Below are positions 36,311 to 46,842 of a DNA stretch of 64,000 nucleotides, piece by piece. Source of the stretch: Thuidium tamariscinum (taxonomy: Eukaryota > Streptophyta > Bryopsida > Hypnales > Thuidiaceae); NCBI GenBank assembly GCA_947034885.2, contig OX344754.2, positions 16,944,501 through 17,008,500 of the forward strand, read 5' to 3'. The stretch's first letter is position 1. The number at the start of each line of letters is the position of its first letter. A program made the translations under genes and the position numbers. Under the pieces are notes generated by a model that saw only the letters and a program-made list of their open reading frames with translations, had not been told where the DNA came from and made no database searches.

Positions 36311-38196
36311 TTATATCTTTTATAAATTGAAAATTGCATAACAAGAAGCGATTTGCATTGATTTACTTAATTATGTATAAATTCAATACTATTTGTACTA
36401 TCACAAGTTTACATTTAGCATTTGAATTTGAATGTATTTGTTGTAGGCAATTTTCTACTTGGAGTATCCAAAAATGTTGTCTAAACTACAATATTAGTCC
36501 CTTATAGTCCATCACATGACTTCATCTCTTAAATGTAATAAAGTATGGTTCCTCATAATATGGTTTTTAACTTCCTACACTAGTACACTTATAATGTATC
36601 AAGGAAAAAAATTTCATCACGATCAAAGAATTTTAAGAATTTTTAATATATTTTTTAGTTGAAAAAGTAAATTTCATCACAAGTACCTAGAATCCTCAAA
36701 AATAAGCATTTGGAATATCAAATAATTTTATTTTAGTATCATTTTTGGATAATTATGACTTACATTTTGTGTACCAACATATGAAGTAATTAATTTTATC
36801 TATGAAAATTTGATAAATTGTGCATTATAATAATGCCTACAAATCCTAAAATTTAGCATTATTTTCACCTTTATCTATAGAGGAAAATATATAAATTAAA
36901 AAAAAACTTATAAAAATTTAAAAATATACATCTTCATTCCATTGAGGTGCAAGGATTTCTTTTTTCTATTTTAGGGTCTTCTTACTTGTTCAAAATGAAC
37001 AAATTAGAAAAACTTTGGAGGTTTTAAACAAAAATCACCTAATTAATGTGCTTAAAAAGTGATATCTCAAGCAAACCACTATCCTTATATCAAGTATACT
37101 AGTATAGGGTTTGATTATTGCAATTCAAATTAAGAGCTCAATGCAATGTTTTAAAGTTTAGATACTATCTTCAAGCACATATTTCAAGTTTAGTAATTAT
37201 CTTATAAGAAATTTTCCTTGCAAGTGTGTTATTTGAGTTGGGGATCCAAATTGTGATGTTAAAGTATAATCTTTTAAGTGTGAATTTTTAAATCTATAAA
37301 AGGCCTTTTAATTCACATAGTTTACCATTGAATTATAGTATAAATGATATTTTGACTCCATTTACTTAAAATTTTCATACATTTTGCAGCTTGTCCAAGT
37401 CTTTGTATATTCTATATATACTTATCAATATAGAGTTGTAATGGTTTTTTAGGTTTTTATTTTGAAAAGACACTAAGACAAGAAACCATAGTATGCAATT
37501 ATCCAAAATATAATAAGTTGATTTGGATAATGATGTTTTCGAATATAATGTTCATCTTCAAAGATAATTTCATATTTTATTATGCATATTTTACATTTGA
37601 TTTTAATTGAATTTTTGGTTCAAAAATTCAAAATAATTTCTAGTCTCCACCACATTCAATATCTTTAAAGTTTTATAACTTATAGAAGAAATTTGAATGC
37701 ATCTTTGAAAAATAAATATAATTTTTTTTGTTTTTACTTAATTGTGTTAGTTCTAAAATGGGTGCATATTAAGAAGAGTATGAGACTATGAGTTTTATAA
37801 ATGCTTGGTGATTGTAGGCCGATGCTTTTGGAATTAGTCCCTAATATGTCATTTCATCTATGGGGAGCAAAATAACTCTAGGCAAGCTACTATAGTTTCA
37901 ATAATGGTTGTGATTTTAAATTTTTATGGAAGCATAGAAAATTAAAACACATTAGCCTCTTAAAAATATAATTTTTATTTTAATCAATGATTCAAAACAA
38001 AAGTTATAGAACAATGTAACAAGCCCAAATTTTAGTTTGGCAAATAGAAGAGTCCCCCCCCTAAAATTAAAATTTCAAATTTCAATTATTTTATAAAGAA
38101 ATACTAGTAGTTTATTTTTTTCCTTCCATCTTGAACCTATACAGTGAATTTTGTTAAAATGACAATATTCCTACTAAATGGCACAACATTCGACTG
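36311..38196. other. AT-rich sequence, no gene
   Basis: Very low GC. I see no coding frame, repeat or element ends. Confidence 0.45.
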
Positions 38197-39218
38197 ACCC
38201 TTGATGGACCAAACGTCCAAACTACATTTTTGGTAACAAAGTAACTTTGGGTACCTCACTATGGATGGACTTGTTTTGTTTTGTTTTGTTTTAATAAGAA
38301 AAATTAATTTTTACATTATAACATGTGTCCAAGGAGTCGCTATTACGCTATAAGGTAATAAGACTCAATAATTCTCAAAACTTTTGACATTGTAGTTAAG
38401 AAGTTATTGCATGATAATTATGTGATTTTTGTTGTTTGGTGAGCAACCCGAGCAACTCAAAAAAATTCTTTTATGAACATTTTAAAAAAAAATTGAATTT
38501 GAAATTGATTCTTTAGGTTTATATAAACATGTGCAGCTTTGAATCATTTCATTTTGATTAATGAGATGAAAGTTATGGGAGTTTTAGTTTACAGGTAGTT
38601 TGAAAGAAGTTAGTGGAAAGTTATAGGATGTCTATTCTAAAATAAACTTTGAAGTCCTTTACTTAATTCAATTTTTGATATTTTTGAAAAAAAATAAAAG
38701 CATTGAGTGTAGATTATTTATTTTGGAGTACAATATTACAACCATTGGGATTGGCATTTTTCAATTCAATAAAAAAAGTTTTAACAATTTAGTATTTTGA
38801 ATCATTATTTACTTCTTTCTACTTACTATTTTTTTTTCCTACATGATGTACAATTTCAAATGATTTGAAAATTTTCACGCATATATTCAACTTGAATTGA
38901 AGAATGAATCTCAAGAGTTACAACCATTTTGGACATTCTTTCATACAAATGTGGCCTTTTGAAGGTCATTTGTCTGGATTTTTGCAGTGGTAAAAATAGG
39001 ATTTTTGTCACTTCAAACACTTATATTTTATAATCTGCATGGTGAAATCTTGGGTGGAATTTGCTAAGAAAATTTCTACATCTTTTCAAAATGATGCACT
39101 AAAAGATCCTACGATTATATTAATCTCAAAATGTTTCATTTCTAAAATTTGGTAGTTCTCTTAGAAATGACAGTTTTGAAGAGATTTTGGTGAAAACATA
39201 GTAAAAAACCTTTACAGG
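38197..39218. mobile_element. Diverged piggyBac-like non-autonomous element
   Basis: The interior is collinear with 15427-16357 and 26397-27319. The left end ACCCTTGATGGACC and right end ACCTTTACAGG are degenerate. TTAA survives on the right (39219-39222) while the left reads CTGA. It contains a short TTTTG run at about 38272-38292. Confidence 0.5.
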
Positions 39219-39222
39219 TTAA

Positions 39223-40100
39223 CATGATACGGAATATGTCAAAAATGAGACAACATTTCATTAAAATGGCATGGAATATGTGAAGAATGGTAAAAAAACC
39301 ATTGATATTTTATTAAAATTCACCATTATTTCTACTTAATAAATTTTTAATGAGTGAAAATCAAATATTTTTTTTAGAATTTTTGTCTCTAGACTTAGTC
39401 CCAGACTCTCAATTCAATTGTTCAATTATATAATTATCTAAGTTAGAAGAACATTTTAAGTAAAAAACTCCAATCAAGCACTCAAGCAAGGTGCCCCAAA
39501 ACTTGTTTTTTTCAATTCAAATGTGGATAGTTTGCAATCTATGATGTTAAAGTTTTGAAATTTTGCATATTTTTACAACAACTAATTTTGCCCATGCCCA
39601 AGAACTTATGATTACTTGATTAGATAATTATGCAAAAAGAATAGTTTAAACTTTTTTTGCTCTTTGCAATAGAAATGATATTTTTGAGTGTTTTTTGATG
39701 AAAAAAAGACCTTGGGACTTCTAAAAAGTAAAGAATGATCATGTTATTTTCTATCTAGTATCTACATATTTTTATACAATTATGAACTCTATTTCACTAT
39801 ATCAAGGTAGAAAATTCTAAAACCACTAATAATCATTCTAAGATATCATCTCATATATTGATCTTAGACACTGGGCTAAACATATGGGATATCATCTCAT
39901 ATATTGATCTTTGGAAATTATTAAAAAAAAACTGGGCTAAACTGTAACTTAACTTTAGCAAGTGGTGTACAACTGAATGACCTTGCTAAATTTCTATATA
40001 TAGCGACATGTCTTTCGGAGATTAGGACTGTCTTACCATCTGTGCATTGTGTGCAAGGGTGCAATAGGACTCCACAATCTCTAATCTTTAAATTTGCATA
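39223..40100. other. AT-rich sequence with a short direct repeat
   Basis: GATATCATCTCATATATTGA occurs at about 39842 and 39892, separated by a short spacer. Otherwise nothing is recognised up to the edge of island III near 40100. Confidence 0.45.
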
Positions 40101-41039
40101 AGGACTTCAACAAGGATTCAAACTGTTGCAGCCGAATCATCTCTTAAATATTCCAGGAACTATTGCAGCCATATTCACCGAGTGACTTAGGTGTTAAAGT
40201 ATTAAACTAATAATCATCCATCAATCGTGAATTCTCCCTGCAGATTTTTGTATGCATACAAACAGAAAAGAGTCTAAACAAGGATTAATTAACTACTAAT
40301 CAGTTTTAACGGCAGTGGGATCACAGGGTTACTGATCGAACTCGCCACCAAATTAAATGAAAGAGATGCTCTGTTTTTAACTTTTAGTTTGTTCAAGCTA
40401 GCAAGGTTACTTAAGTCCAGCCACAAACACATAGACTGTTGGCAAAACCCTACAGTGCGTCAACGGAACCTACAATTGCGACAGGAATACAGAATCAATC
40501 CGGCCATGGGCGAGGATTTTGCGAACAGAGAATGTTATGATCCATGTTTCCAATCGGCAACGGCAGATCGATCGATCGGTCCTGTAATTAACTTACCCGA
40601 AACAGGTACAATTATTCAACAAAAGAAGATCGATCGAGAAAAAATTAAAGAGAACAATGATCTTCTGCGAGATAATTGGGTTGTGTTCTTAATTAATTGA
40701 TCGATCAGTATGCCAAGTTATGCAGCTTTGGTGCATGAAACCGTGGAAGTCTGAACATCTCAATAGAGGAGGGTAATAATTATCCAACTCATTCGTGAAC
40801 TCTCCAGGCTGCATCTTTTTGTATGTACTCCAAACAGGAATTGAAAGAGAAAAAAGGATTAAGCAGGAATCCAGCTCCAATATCGTGCGTGCAGAAAATG
40901 AACAGCAGCGAGAAGAGATGAACAGTCAGCCGCGAGAAGAGATAAAAAGGCAAACTGTATTGCACTTAACAAGTGAGTGCAAGCAGTAAGTTTCCATCTA
41001 CAATTCAACATGAGCACAAGCAAATTCGGAACATGCTGA
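40101..41039. other. Island III left part, 3' flank of a PAH gene
   Basis: 40760-41039 resembles the 3' flank of the small PAH genes (2295-2710): shared GAGGAGGGTAA, TATCCAACTCATT and TGTATGTACTCCAAAC strings. The island III gene and the small PAH gene are thus paralogues including their flanks. The 103-codon plus frame at 40389-40700 has no domain and is not supported. Confidence 0.4.
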
Positions 41040-41597
41040 CTAATCGTTCTCTCGATTGATCTCCGATGATTCCGATCCGGCCTCATCAGGCATCCTGAAC
41101 TTGAGATGTTCCGGGAAAATAGCGTTGAACATGACAAGCAGCCGTCGGTGATTCTTCAGAAGCTCCTTGACGTTGTGGATGAGGTCGGGGATGTGAGCCT
41201 TATCGCACTCCTGCCTCCAGAAGTTCATCAGCAACCGACCCAACTCTGGTTTCTTGCCGGCGCTCCTCACTGCTCGCATGAACTCCAAAACGGGCTGAAG
41301 GCTGCAATGACCCTCGCTCGGACAGAGCTGCGCCTGGTGTAGACATGCCCGGAGTAGAATATCGGGGTCTCCACTCTCCGCCTGCTGTAAACATGCCTGT
41401 AGTAGAATGTCGGGGTCTCCACTCTTGAACGCCGCGGATAGATCCGCATTGTTGCAACTGTGGCCTCGATCCGCTTTCCTTAACGCAATAAAAGCCAATG
41501 CCGAATTTACCAGGGTGAGATCGGTACAAATTACAGCTGCTTCTTGTCGGTGGCCAGCAACAACTTTATATACACAACAAATTGATAATAGAAACAA
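41040..41597 (-). CDS. PAH-domain protein with 16-residue tandem repeat (3' exon)
   Basis: The frame is open for 185 codons, but there is no in-frame ATG before the PAH region. The true start is therefore probably in an upstream exon, for which a promoter and GTAAG donor are visible at 41888-41984. Order: VAGHRQ-containing N-terminal part; two tandem copies of a 16-residue unit (SGDPDILLQACLQQAE and SGDPDILLRACLHQAQ); PAH over about residues 101-168 (VLEFMRAVRSAG, DLIHNVKELLKNHRRLL, FPEHLKF); then an acidic tail (DEAGSESSEINREND). The same N-terminal part without a PAH occurs at 45848-46111. The role as a nuclear PAH adaptor is inferred from the domain only. Confidence 0.62.
   Translation of the reverse strand: MFLLSICCVYKVVAGHRQEAAVICTDLTLVNSALAFIALRKADRGHSCNNADLSAAFKSGDPDILLQACLQQAESGDPDILLRACLHQAQLCPSEGHCSLQPVLEFMRAVRSAGKKPELGRLLMNFWRQECDKAHIPDLIHNVKELLKNHRRLLVMFNAIFPEHLKFRMPDEAGSESSEINREND
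41347..41442. repeat. 48-bp tandem repeat inside the PAH exon
   Basis: Two in-frame 48-base copies, recognisable by ATCGGGGTCTCCACTCT and TGTCGGGGTCTCCACTCT, encode the duplicated 16-residue unit. Coordinates are approximate to a few bases. Confidence 0.65.
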
Positions 41598-42331
41598 GGT
41601 TGTATGTAAAGAAATAAGCCTTCAGTTTAAAGCAAAAGAATGAATCAATTACAAAGCTGGTCAACAAGGGGTCACCAACGAGTTTTGTTTAAACAAGTTA
41701 GGGCAAGTTAGTGGGCGCCTGCACAAAACCCAGGTAGCAAAACCTACGTACAGCAAGATTCGAAAATTACAACAGTGAGAAGGGCTAATTAAATCATGAA
41801 CGAACAAGAGAGTCTAATGATTTCAACTCCAGAGCGAGCTCGAGAGCCAAATGAAACGAATCGAACCAAGGTGCAGAGACTGAGGAACTTACAAACAAGG
41901 AAGACGATCGACAGATCGACAGATCGACAAGAGAGCGAGAAACTGAGAAAGTAATCTGCTGCGGCAATGGGCTGGGCTCTTATAAAAACGCAAGCAAGCA
42001 ACTCGGATGGAAGTATTGTAGCGCGCGGAGCACTCTCGATCATTCATTCTCTGGAAAGTTCGAGGGTCTGGAACGTTGGTTTTGTAAAATTTCTTTTCAC
42101 GATCGGTAGGTTTTCGGTATTTCTCAATCTTGCAGGGCCAGTATTCAAACTCCTCTAAGTTGAATTCCCTTAGTTTCATTGCAAGTTCATTTCCTCCATC
42201 AACGTTGATCCAACTAACTAACCGAATTGAACGGACTAAGTTCACTGTCTGTCTACTTCCCGATCTCGTATCATATGATTCGACTGTAAAGCAAAACAAA
42301 CACCACAAAACTGCCCCGGCCGGAATTGTAG
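41598..42331 (-). promoter_or_regulatory. Promoter and first-exon module of the island III PAH gene
   Basis: On the minus strand TTTTTATAAGAGCCC (core 41979-41984) is followed by a leader matching that of island II, and a donor GTAAG at 41888-41892. The intron would end near the VAGHRQ codons at about 41560. 42060-42331 continues the homology seen at 29510-29790. Confidence 0.45.
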
Positions 42332-42639
42332 CAGACTGGTTTTGAACTTGATTTTAGTTGTCTTACTGACAACTCAGACAATCGAAGGCTCGAACAGGAA
42401 ACCACGAGATAGGATCGGATGAGACAATGAATCAGAGAGGACATTGATGTACATAATCGGTCGTGAACTCGTAAGTTTGCGAGCACAAGAGAATTTAATA
42501 TTTAATCACAAGTAAGGAAATTACAAAGGAAGGAGTGCCTGGGAGGCACCCCGCTAGCTATTGGTCAGTTTAATTACTTGAGAAAATAGAGTACTGGTAC
42601 TGTCTTGTACATGCAATCTGCCACTGGAAAATCTCTACG

Positions 42640-42790
42640 CTAGATGCTTGATTGTGGAGCGAAGTACTGCCGGAGTTCGTCTCTACATTGATGTGCACCG
42701 CTCGCCATAGCTGCGGATCAAATATTGAAGCATTGCATCAGTGATACCAAACTCTCTAACCTACTCCCAAGATTTCGTGACGCACATCTA
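42640..42790 (-). pseudogene. Probable relic of a PAH exon, unit 2
   Basis: Counterpart of 309-480. The segment reading YLIRSYGE is followed by an 8-base deletion relative to unit 1, then an early TAG. Decay has thus continued after the segmental duplication. Confidence 0.3.
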
Positions 42791-44477
42791 GCAAGAAATG
42801 GAAATCAAAGGCAGGCCGGGACAGCAGAAAAAACGACAGAGAAATGTAACTGACGATGATATTCGAGCTGACAAAAACAAAACAAGCTCTGACTTCCATT
42901 CCACAGTAATCCATACCACCCACACCATAGCTCACATCATTTACCACAAAATGTCCTCACCTGGAAGAACATCCTCGCTACGGTAACAGGTTTACACCAG
43001 GAGTCGCGTACCAGAGCAGCGGGATCGATCTTGCTAGCTATGGTAGCTGGCTCACCAGCGCCAATTGATTACGGCCCAACCTTCAAGGTCGACAGGGCAT
43101 CGCCCTATAAGAACACGGAAAATGACGAGCTTTTTCCTCTCCGCCCAAGGCATCCAACAGCAAATTAACACACCCGTCATCACTGCAGCTCACAGCTAGC
43201 TAGCTCCCCTGGGGAAAACCCGCTAGCATAGTCGTAATTGCAACAACAGGGTACTGATGGTGTTGGAAGCCTTTGAGGGAGAAAAACAAACCCTTGAATG
43301 TCTAGCTTGGCTTCTTCGTCTTCAATTCTTCGCAACCATCCGGCCACACACTCTACTCACTCAATTAATCTCCCAGATACTGAGATACTGAGATCGATTC
43401 CCAGATACTGAGATCGATTCTGCAAGAGTAGCCCATGACTCCGCACCGCCAGACTGGTACGTCGATTAATGAACTCCATACAGCTACTGCTTTGGAGAAG
43501 AACACAGGCACAGATACAAAGTCACAAACAGAAACTGTGGACGTATTTGTGAAGCTCACATACACAAGCTAGCTACCATTTCGACCCACGCATCGCTAGC
43601 TACCAGTGCATTTCGACAGCCCCATCCCGGGCAACATCAATGTTGAAATCAGAAGTCTAGCTCCGCCGGCAAGAACACTCAGACGAAAACGTGCTATTTA
43701 GGTATCAGACAGTGCCGCTGCAGGGAAGAAGGAAGTGAACTCAAGATGCAACCCAAGGCAGATGGAGTCCAGGATGGAGCCCAAGCCTGGAGCTAAGCTT
43801 GGCCCAAGATTGAGTCTCAAGAGGAAGCCCACTGCAAGTGCTCGCAAGTGTTGTGATGCAATGAGAGTTGCTCCCGCGCGTTTATATACATAATTGCACT
43901 GGCCCAGGGCGGGCTGCCAAGACGTACGCCGAGAGTAGGCTACAGGGAAGTTACGGAAGTCAGCGAGGTGGGTACCGTCGGCCCATTATAGAGATCGCAA
44001 GAGAAAACTCTTAAGATCTTTTAGTAAGAGATAACTCTTAAGATCTCTTAGTAAGAGGTAACTCTTAAGATCGTTTAGTGTACTAACTGATACGGAGTGA
44101 GTATCCAACGCACTCAGATTAATTAACTGCACACTAAACTAGCGCGCTACAGTCTACACGGTGCACCTTATGCAGTAGGTGCACTTTGAATTGTTCCCGT
44201 CATTCTAAGCTAGATTCTAACTCGATCTTCGAGCAGTTATATCCTTCGGATTTTCGGGCACCGTGAACTTGAGCTTCACCGGGAGATACTTGACGAGTCC
44301 CGAGCAACTCTCGGTGCCCCGAGGTCGGGCCGACATGACAGCCTCCACACACTTGCGCCACCAATGAAGCCGTTTTACTTTCTGATACTTAATATAAGCA
44401 AATGCCGGTTGGTGTCATGTCAGTTGGGTTACCCAAACAGGAAATAAAAACAAGAATTAAAAAGAACCAGTACTTAC
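42791..44477. other. Island I' leader and spacer, no supported CDS
   Basis: Counterpart of 481-2106. Differences from unit 1 include a duplicated GATCGATTCCCAGATACTGA block near 43390 and extra copies of AACTCTTAAGATC near 44030-44060. Such repeats and frame differences argue against coding sequence. Confidence 0.45.
43881..43888 (-). promoter_or_regulatory. TATA box on the minus strand, unit 2
   Basis: TATATAAACGCGCGGGAGC on the minus strand, identical in the core to 1569-1576. Confidence 0.5.
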
Positions 44478-44593
44478 CCAAGTGCTGGGATCGGTCACAG
44501 AGTTCGAGAGTTGGTCAACAAAGGGTTGCTCTGGATTTCATTGTTCAAGCATGGTTAAGTTCAGCGAGTTCTTGTGCTCAACTTGAGCTAAGC
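44478..44593 (-). pseudogene. 117-bp exon, copy 2, broken
   Basis: Same acceptor and donor as 30280-30396, but one base is missing near the acceptor and LEQLNPEQ reads LEQ-stop-NPEQ (TTA to TGA). The donor GTAAGTAC is kept. Confidence 0.4.
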
Positions 44594-45093
44594 CTACAGC
44601 AAATAAAAACTAACTTCCATCAGGATGGAAGAAAAGCATTACTTTCATGAGCGAGGTTTCAACAGAGGAGGGTAACAATTATCCAACTAGCTTATTCGTG
44701 AGCTTTCCAAGCAGCCTTTACTTTCCGGCTGTATGTACTCCAAACAGAAAAGAGAAATTATACAAGAGTCAAGCAGGAATCAAGCACCAACATTGCACAT
44801 GCAACTGATGAACATGGGAGAAGAGATGAACAATCAGAAAGCAATCAACAGACTACAACAGTTAACAAGCAAGTGCAAAAAGAATGTCTGCAGGAACTAC
44901 ACTCATTCTACAAGCGCACATCAAATTGAGGAAGCTTTAATGAAGCATATAAAACTCCATGTGCTTTCCAGTTCTCCAAACTGATCTTAAAAACAGAAAA
45001 CGATCTACTGCACTTCACAAAAAGTCAGTGCATGCGGCAAGTTTCCATCTACATTATGTATCAGCGAGAGACAATTCGGGAAGTCCTAGCTAA

Positions 45094-45393
45094 CTAGGCC
45101 GGCATCTCAAACCTGAGGCGTTCTGGAAGAAGACGGTGAAACATGAAGAGCAGCCGCCGGTGCTCGTTTAGAAGCTCCTTCACGTTGCGGATGAGGTCGG
45201 GGAGAAGAGCCTCGGCGCAATTCTGCGTCCAGAAGTCCATCAGCAACAGATCCAACTCTCGTTTCTTGCCGGCGCTCTTCACTGCTCGCACGAACTTCAG
45301 GGCTGCAACGACCTTCACTCGGCCAGGGTTCATCCCGCAGTAGTCCCGCAAAACCCTCTCCAGACTCGAAAGTCTTTCAACGTCTACCCGCAT
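45094..45393 (-). CDS. Small single-PAH-domain (Sin3-like) protein, copy 2
   Basis: The product is 99 residues; residues about 28-95 form a complete PAH domain (ALKFVRAVKSAG ... FWTQNCAEALLPDLIRN ... LLPERLRF). It has the residues (V5, L50) shared with copy 3 where copy 1 differs, so it is closer to the ancestral form. Its acceptor-like TTGCATTGCGCACAG upstream is ten bases longer than in copy 1. Neighbours are as in island I: the broken exon downstream, and the truncated paralogue and proline-rich PAH gene upstream, all on the minus strand. Confidence 0.74.
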   Translation of the reverse strand: MRVDVERLSSLERVLRDYCGMNPGRVKVVAALKFVRAVKSAGKKRELDLLLMDFWTQNCAEALLPDLIRNVKELLNEHRRLLFMFHRLLPERLRFEMPA

Positions 45394-45847
45394 CGTGACG
45401 TACGACTATGGCCTCTGCTTTCCTGTGCGCAATGCAACCCAGTTGCCGAATTGCCAGATGGACCGAACAAAGCTGCAAATAAAATTAAAGAACTTACAAA
45501 CTTGTAACGAAGACTATTGACAGACTTGCATGAAAGCTAGAAACTGCCCGGCATTGGGCTGTGCTCTTACAGGAAAGCAGTTTAACCAAGGAACTGTAGG
45601 GGTTCGAAGTAGCGGAGCACTAACGCTTATCCACTGTCTGGAGAGTTCGGGGGAACGCGCGTTTGTCCCGTGATGAACTTAATTGCCACGATCAGTAGGT
45701 TATCGGGATCCATAATCTCGGTAATTACCAATAATCTAGACCCAGTAATCAAACTCTGCTTAGTTCTCTTGCAATGCAAGACAGTTCATGTCCTCTGCGA
45801 ACGGTGATCGATCCAATCAAGCGAATTGGACGGAGTCAACTAATTTT

Positions 45848-46111
45848 TCAATTCAATTCACTGCTAACACGAACTTCAACTCTAGATCTGCTGCGACCTT
45901 CGCTCTTACAAAGGTTGCGGCTGGTGTTCGTAGACATTTCTGGAACTAACTGTTGGGCATGGCGGGCACCAGCCTCAAGCGCGTTGGGAAGATCACCATC
46001 GCTGGGTGCGATCGTTTGTTTCCCGCTTTCGTGAACGTGTAAATTAAGCAATGCTACGGTAGGGTCGATGAGCACTAGCACAGATGCATTTTGTCTATGG
46101 CCGGCAACCAA
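45848..46111 (-). pseudogene. Truncated paralogue of the island III PAH exon, unit 2
   Basis: 87 codons remain open. They begin VAGHRQNASVLVLIDPTVAL, include LPNALEAGARHAQQL and end in VEVRVSSELN just where the paralogue at 41040 enters its PAH domain. There is no ATG at the frame start, so it is an exon fragment. It could still encode a PAH-less fragment if spliced, but the unit 1 copy is frameshifted and I treat both as pseudogenes. Confidence 0.45.
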
Positions 46112-46842
46112 AAGTATGCACCGAGTTACAAAATGAGAGATTCAAGGGAAAGAAATAATCCATCAGCAGAAGTCCAGGCATGAAGTAATTACAGAGCTTG
46201 TCATCTAAGGGTCGCTCAGTTTAGTTCAAGCAAGCAAAGGATACTGATCGAGTTCGTGCATACCACCATACCAAAAACCATGTCAGCGAAGTGAAATCTA
46301 TAGCAGAGAAAGCATTTAATTGGTCAGATGTGAGTACATATGTAGAACCAATTGCAGGCGGCAGGTTTACTGACACTTTTACTGACAAACATTTAAAGAG
46401 TAGGAACTCGAATAGACAGATACTGATTCCAACTACCAGAAGTGTAGAAACCTAGCTTAACAGTCCTTAATTAATAAACTCGTTTGCCTGAAGCCATTTT
46501 CCAAAGTTTTGCTTTAACCACCCCAAGCTATTCCTTAACAGTGCACAAAATCAATACGTTGCTGGCTTTACTTTGAAACGCTTACAACAATCACAAGACT
46601 GCATCAAGACATCAAGTGAGCAGACATCAACAATTGCTGCAACTGAAGGAAAGTGGGTTGCCGAAATGCAGAGCATTGGGCAAACTTTATTTTGCAAAAC
46701 AGAAAAGCTCAAGAGAGCTTCTTCAGTGACAACAGCGAGAAACTTCGCAATCACTTACTGAAACCAGGACGGTGCATGGACCTGCCCATGGCAATCTAAA
46801 CTCTAAAGGCTGATTTTCTCCCAGCCCTCACAAACTCACGCT

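Larger units (their letters stand above)
1..42331. repeat. Segmental duplication, unit 1 (left copy)
   Basis: Base 1 onward aligns with base 42332 onward, and the match continues through the gene island (to about 5700) into the AT-rich flank as far as about 21050, with only scattered substitutions, small indels and whole-transposon differences. The unit boundary is placed where the left-end sequence of the window (CAGACTGGTTTTGAACTTGA) recurs at 42332. The left copy may start before the window. Bases 21050-42331 have no visible partner because the second unit runs off the window end. Confidence 0.85.

Noticed and set aside
40389-40700. 103-codon plus-strand frame in island III
   Set aside because: No domain, antisense to the general gene direction, and rich in local repeats of ATCGATCG type.
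41200-41529. Alternative minus and plus frames over the island III PAH exon
   Set aside because: Off-frame readings of the same 48-bp repeat, with no domain.
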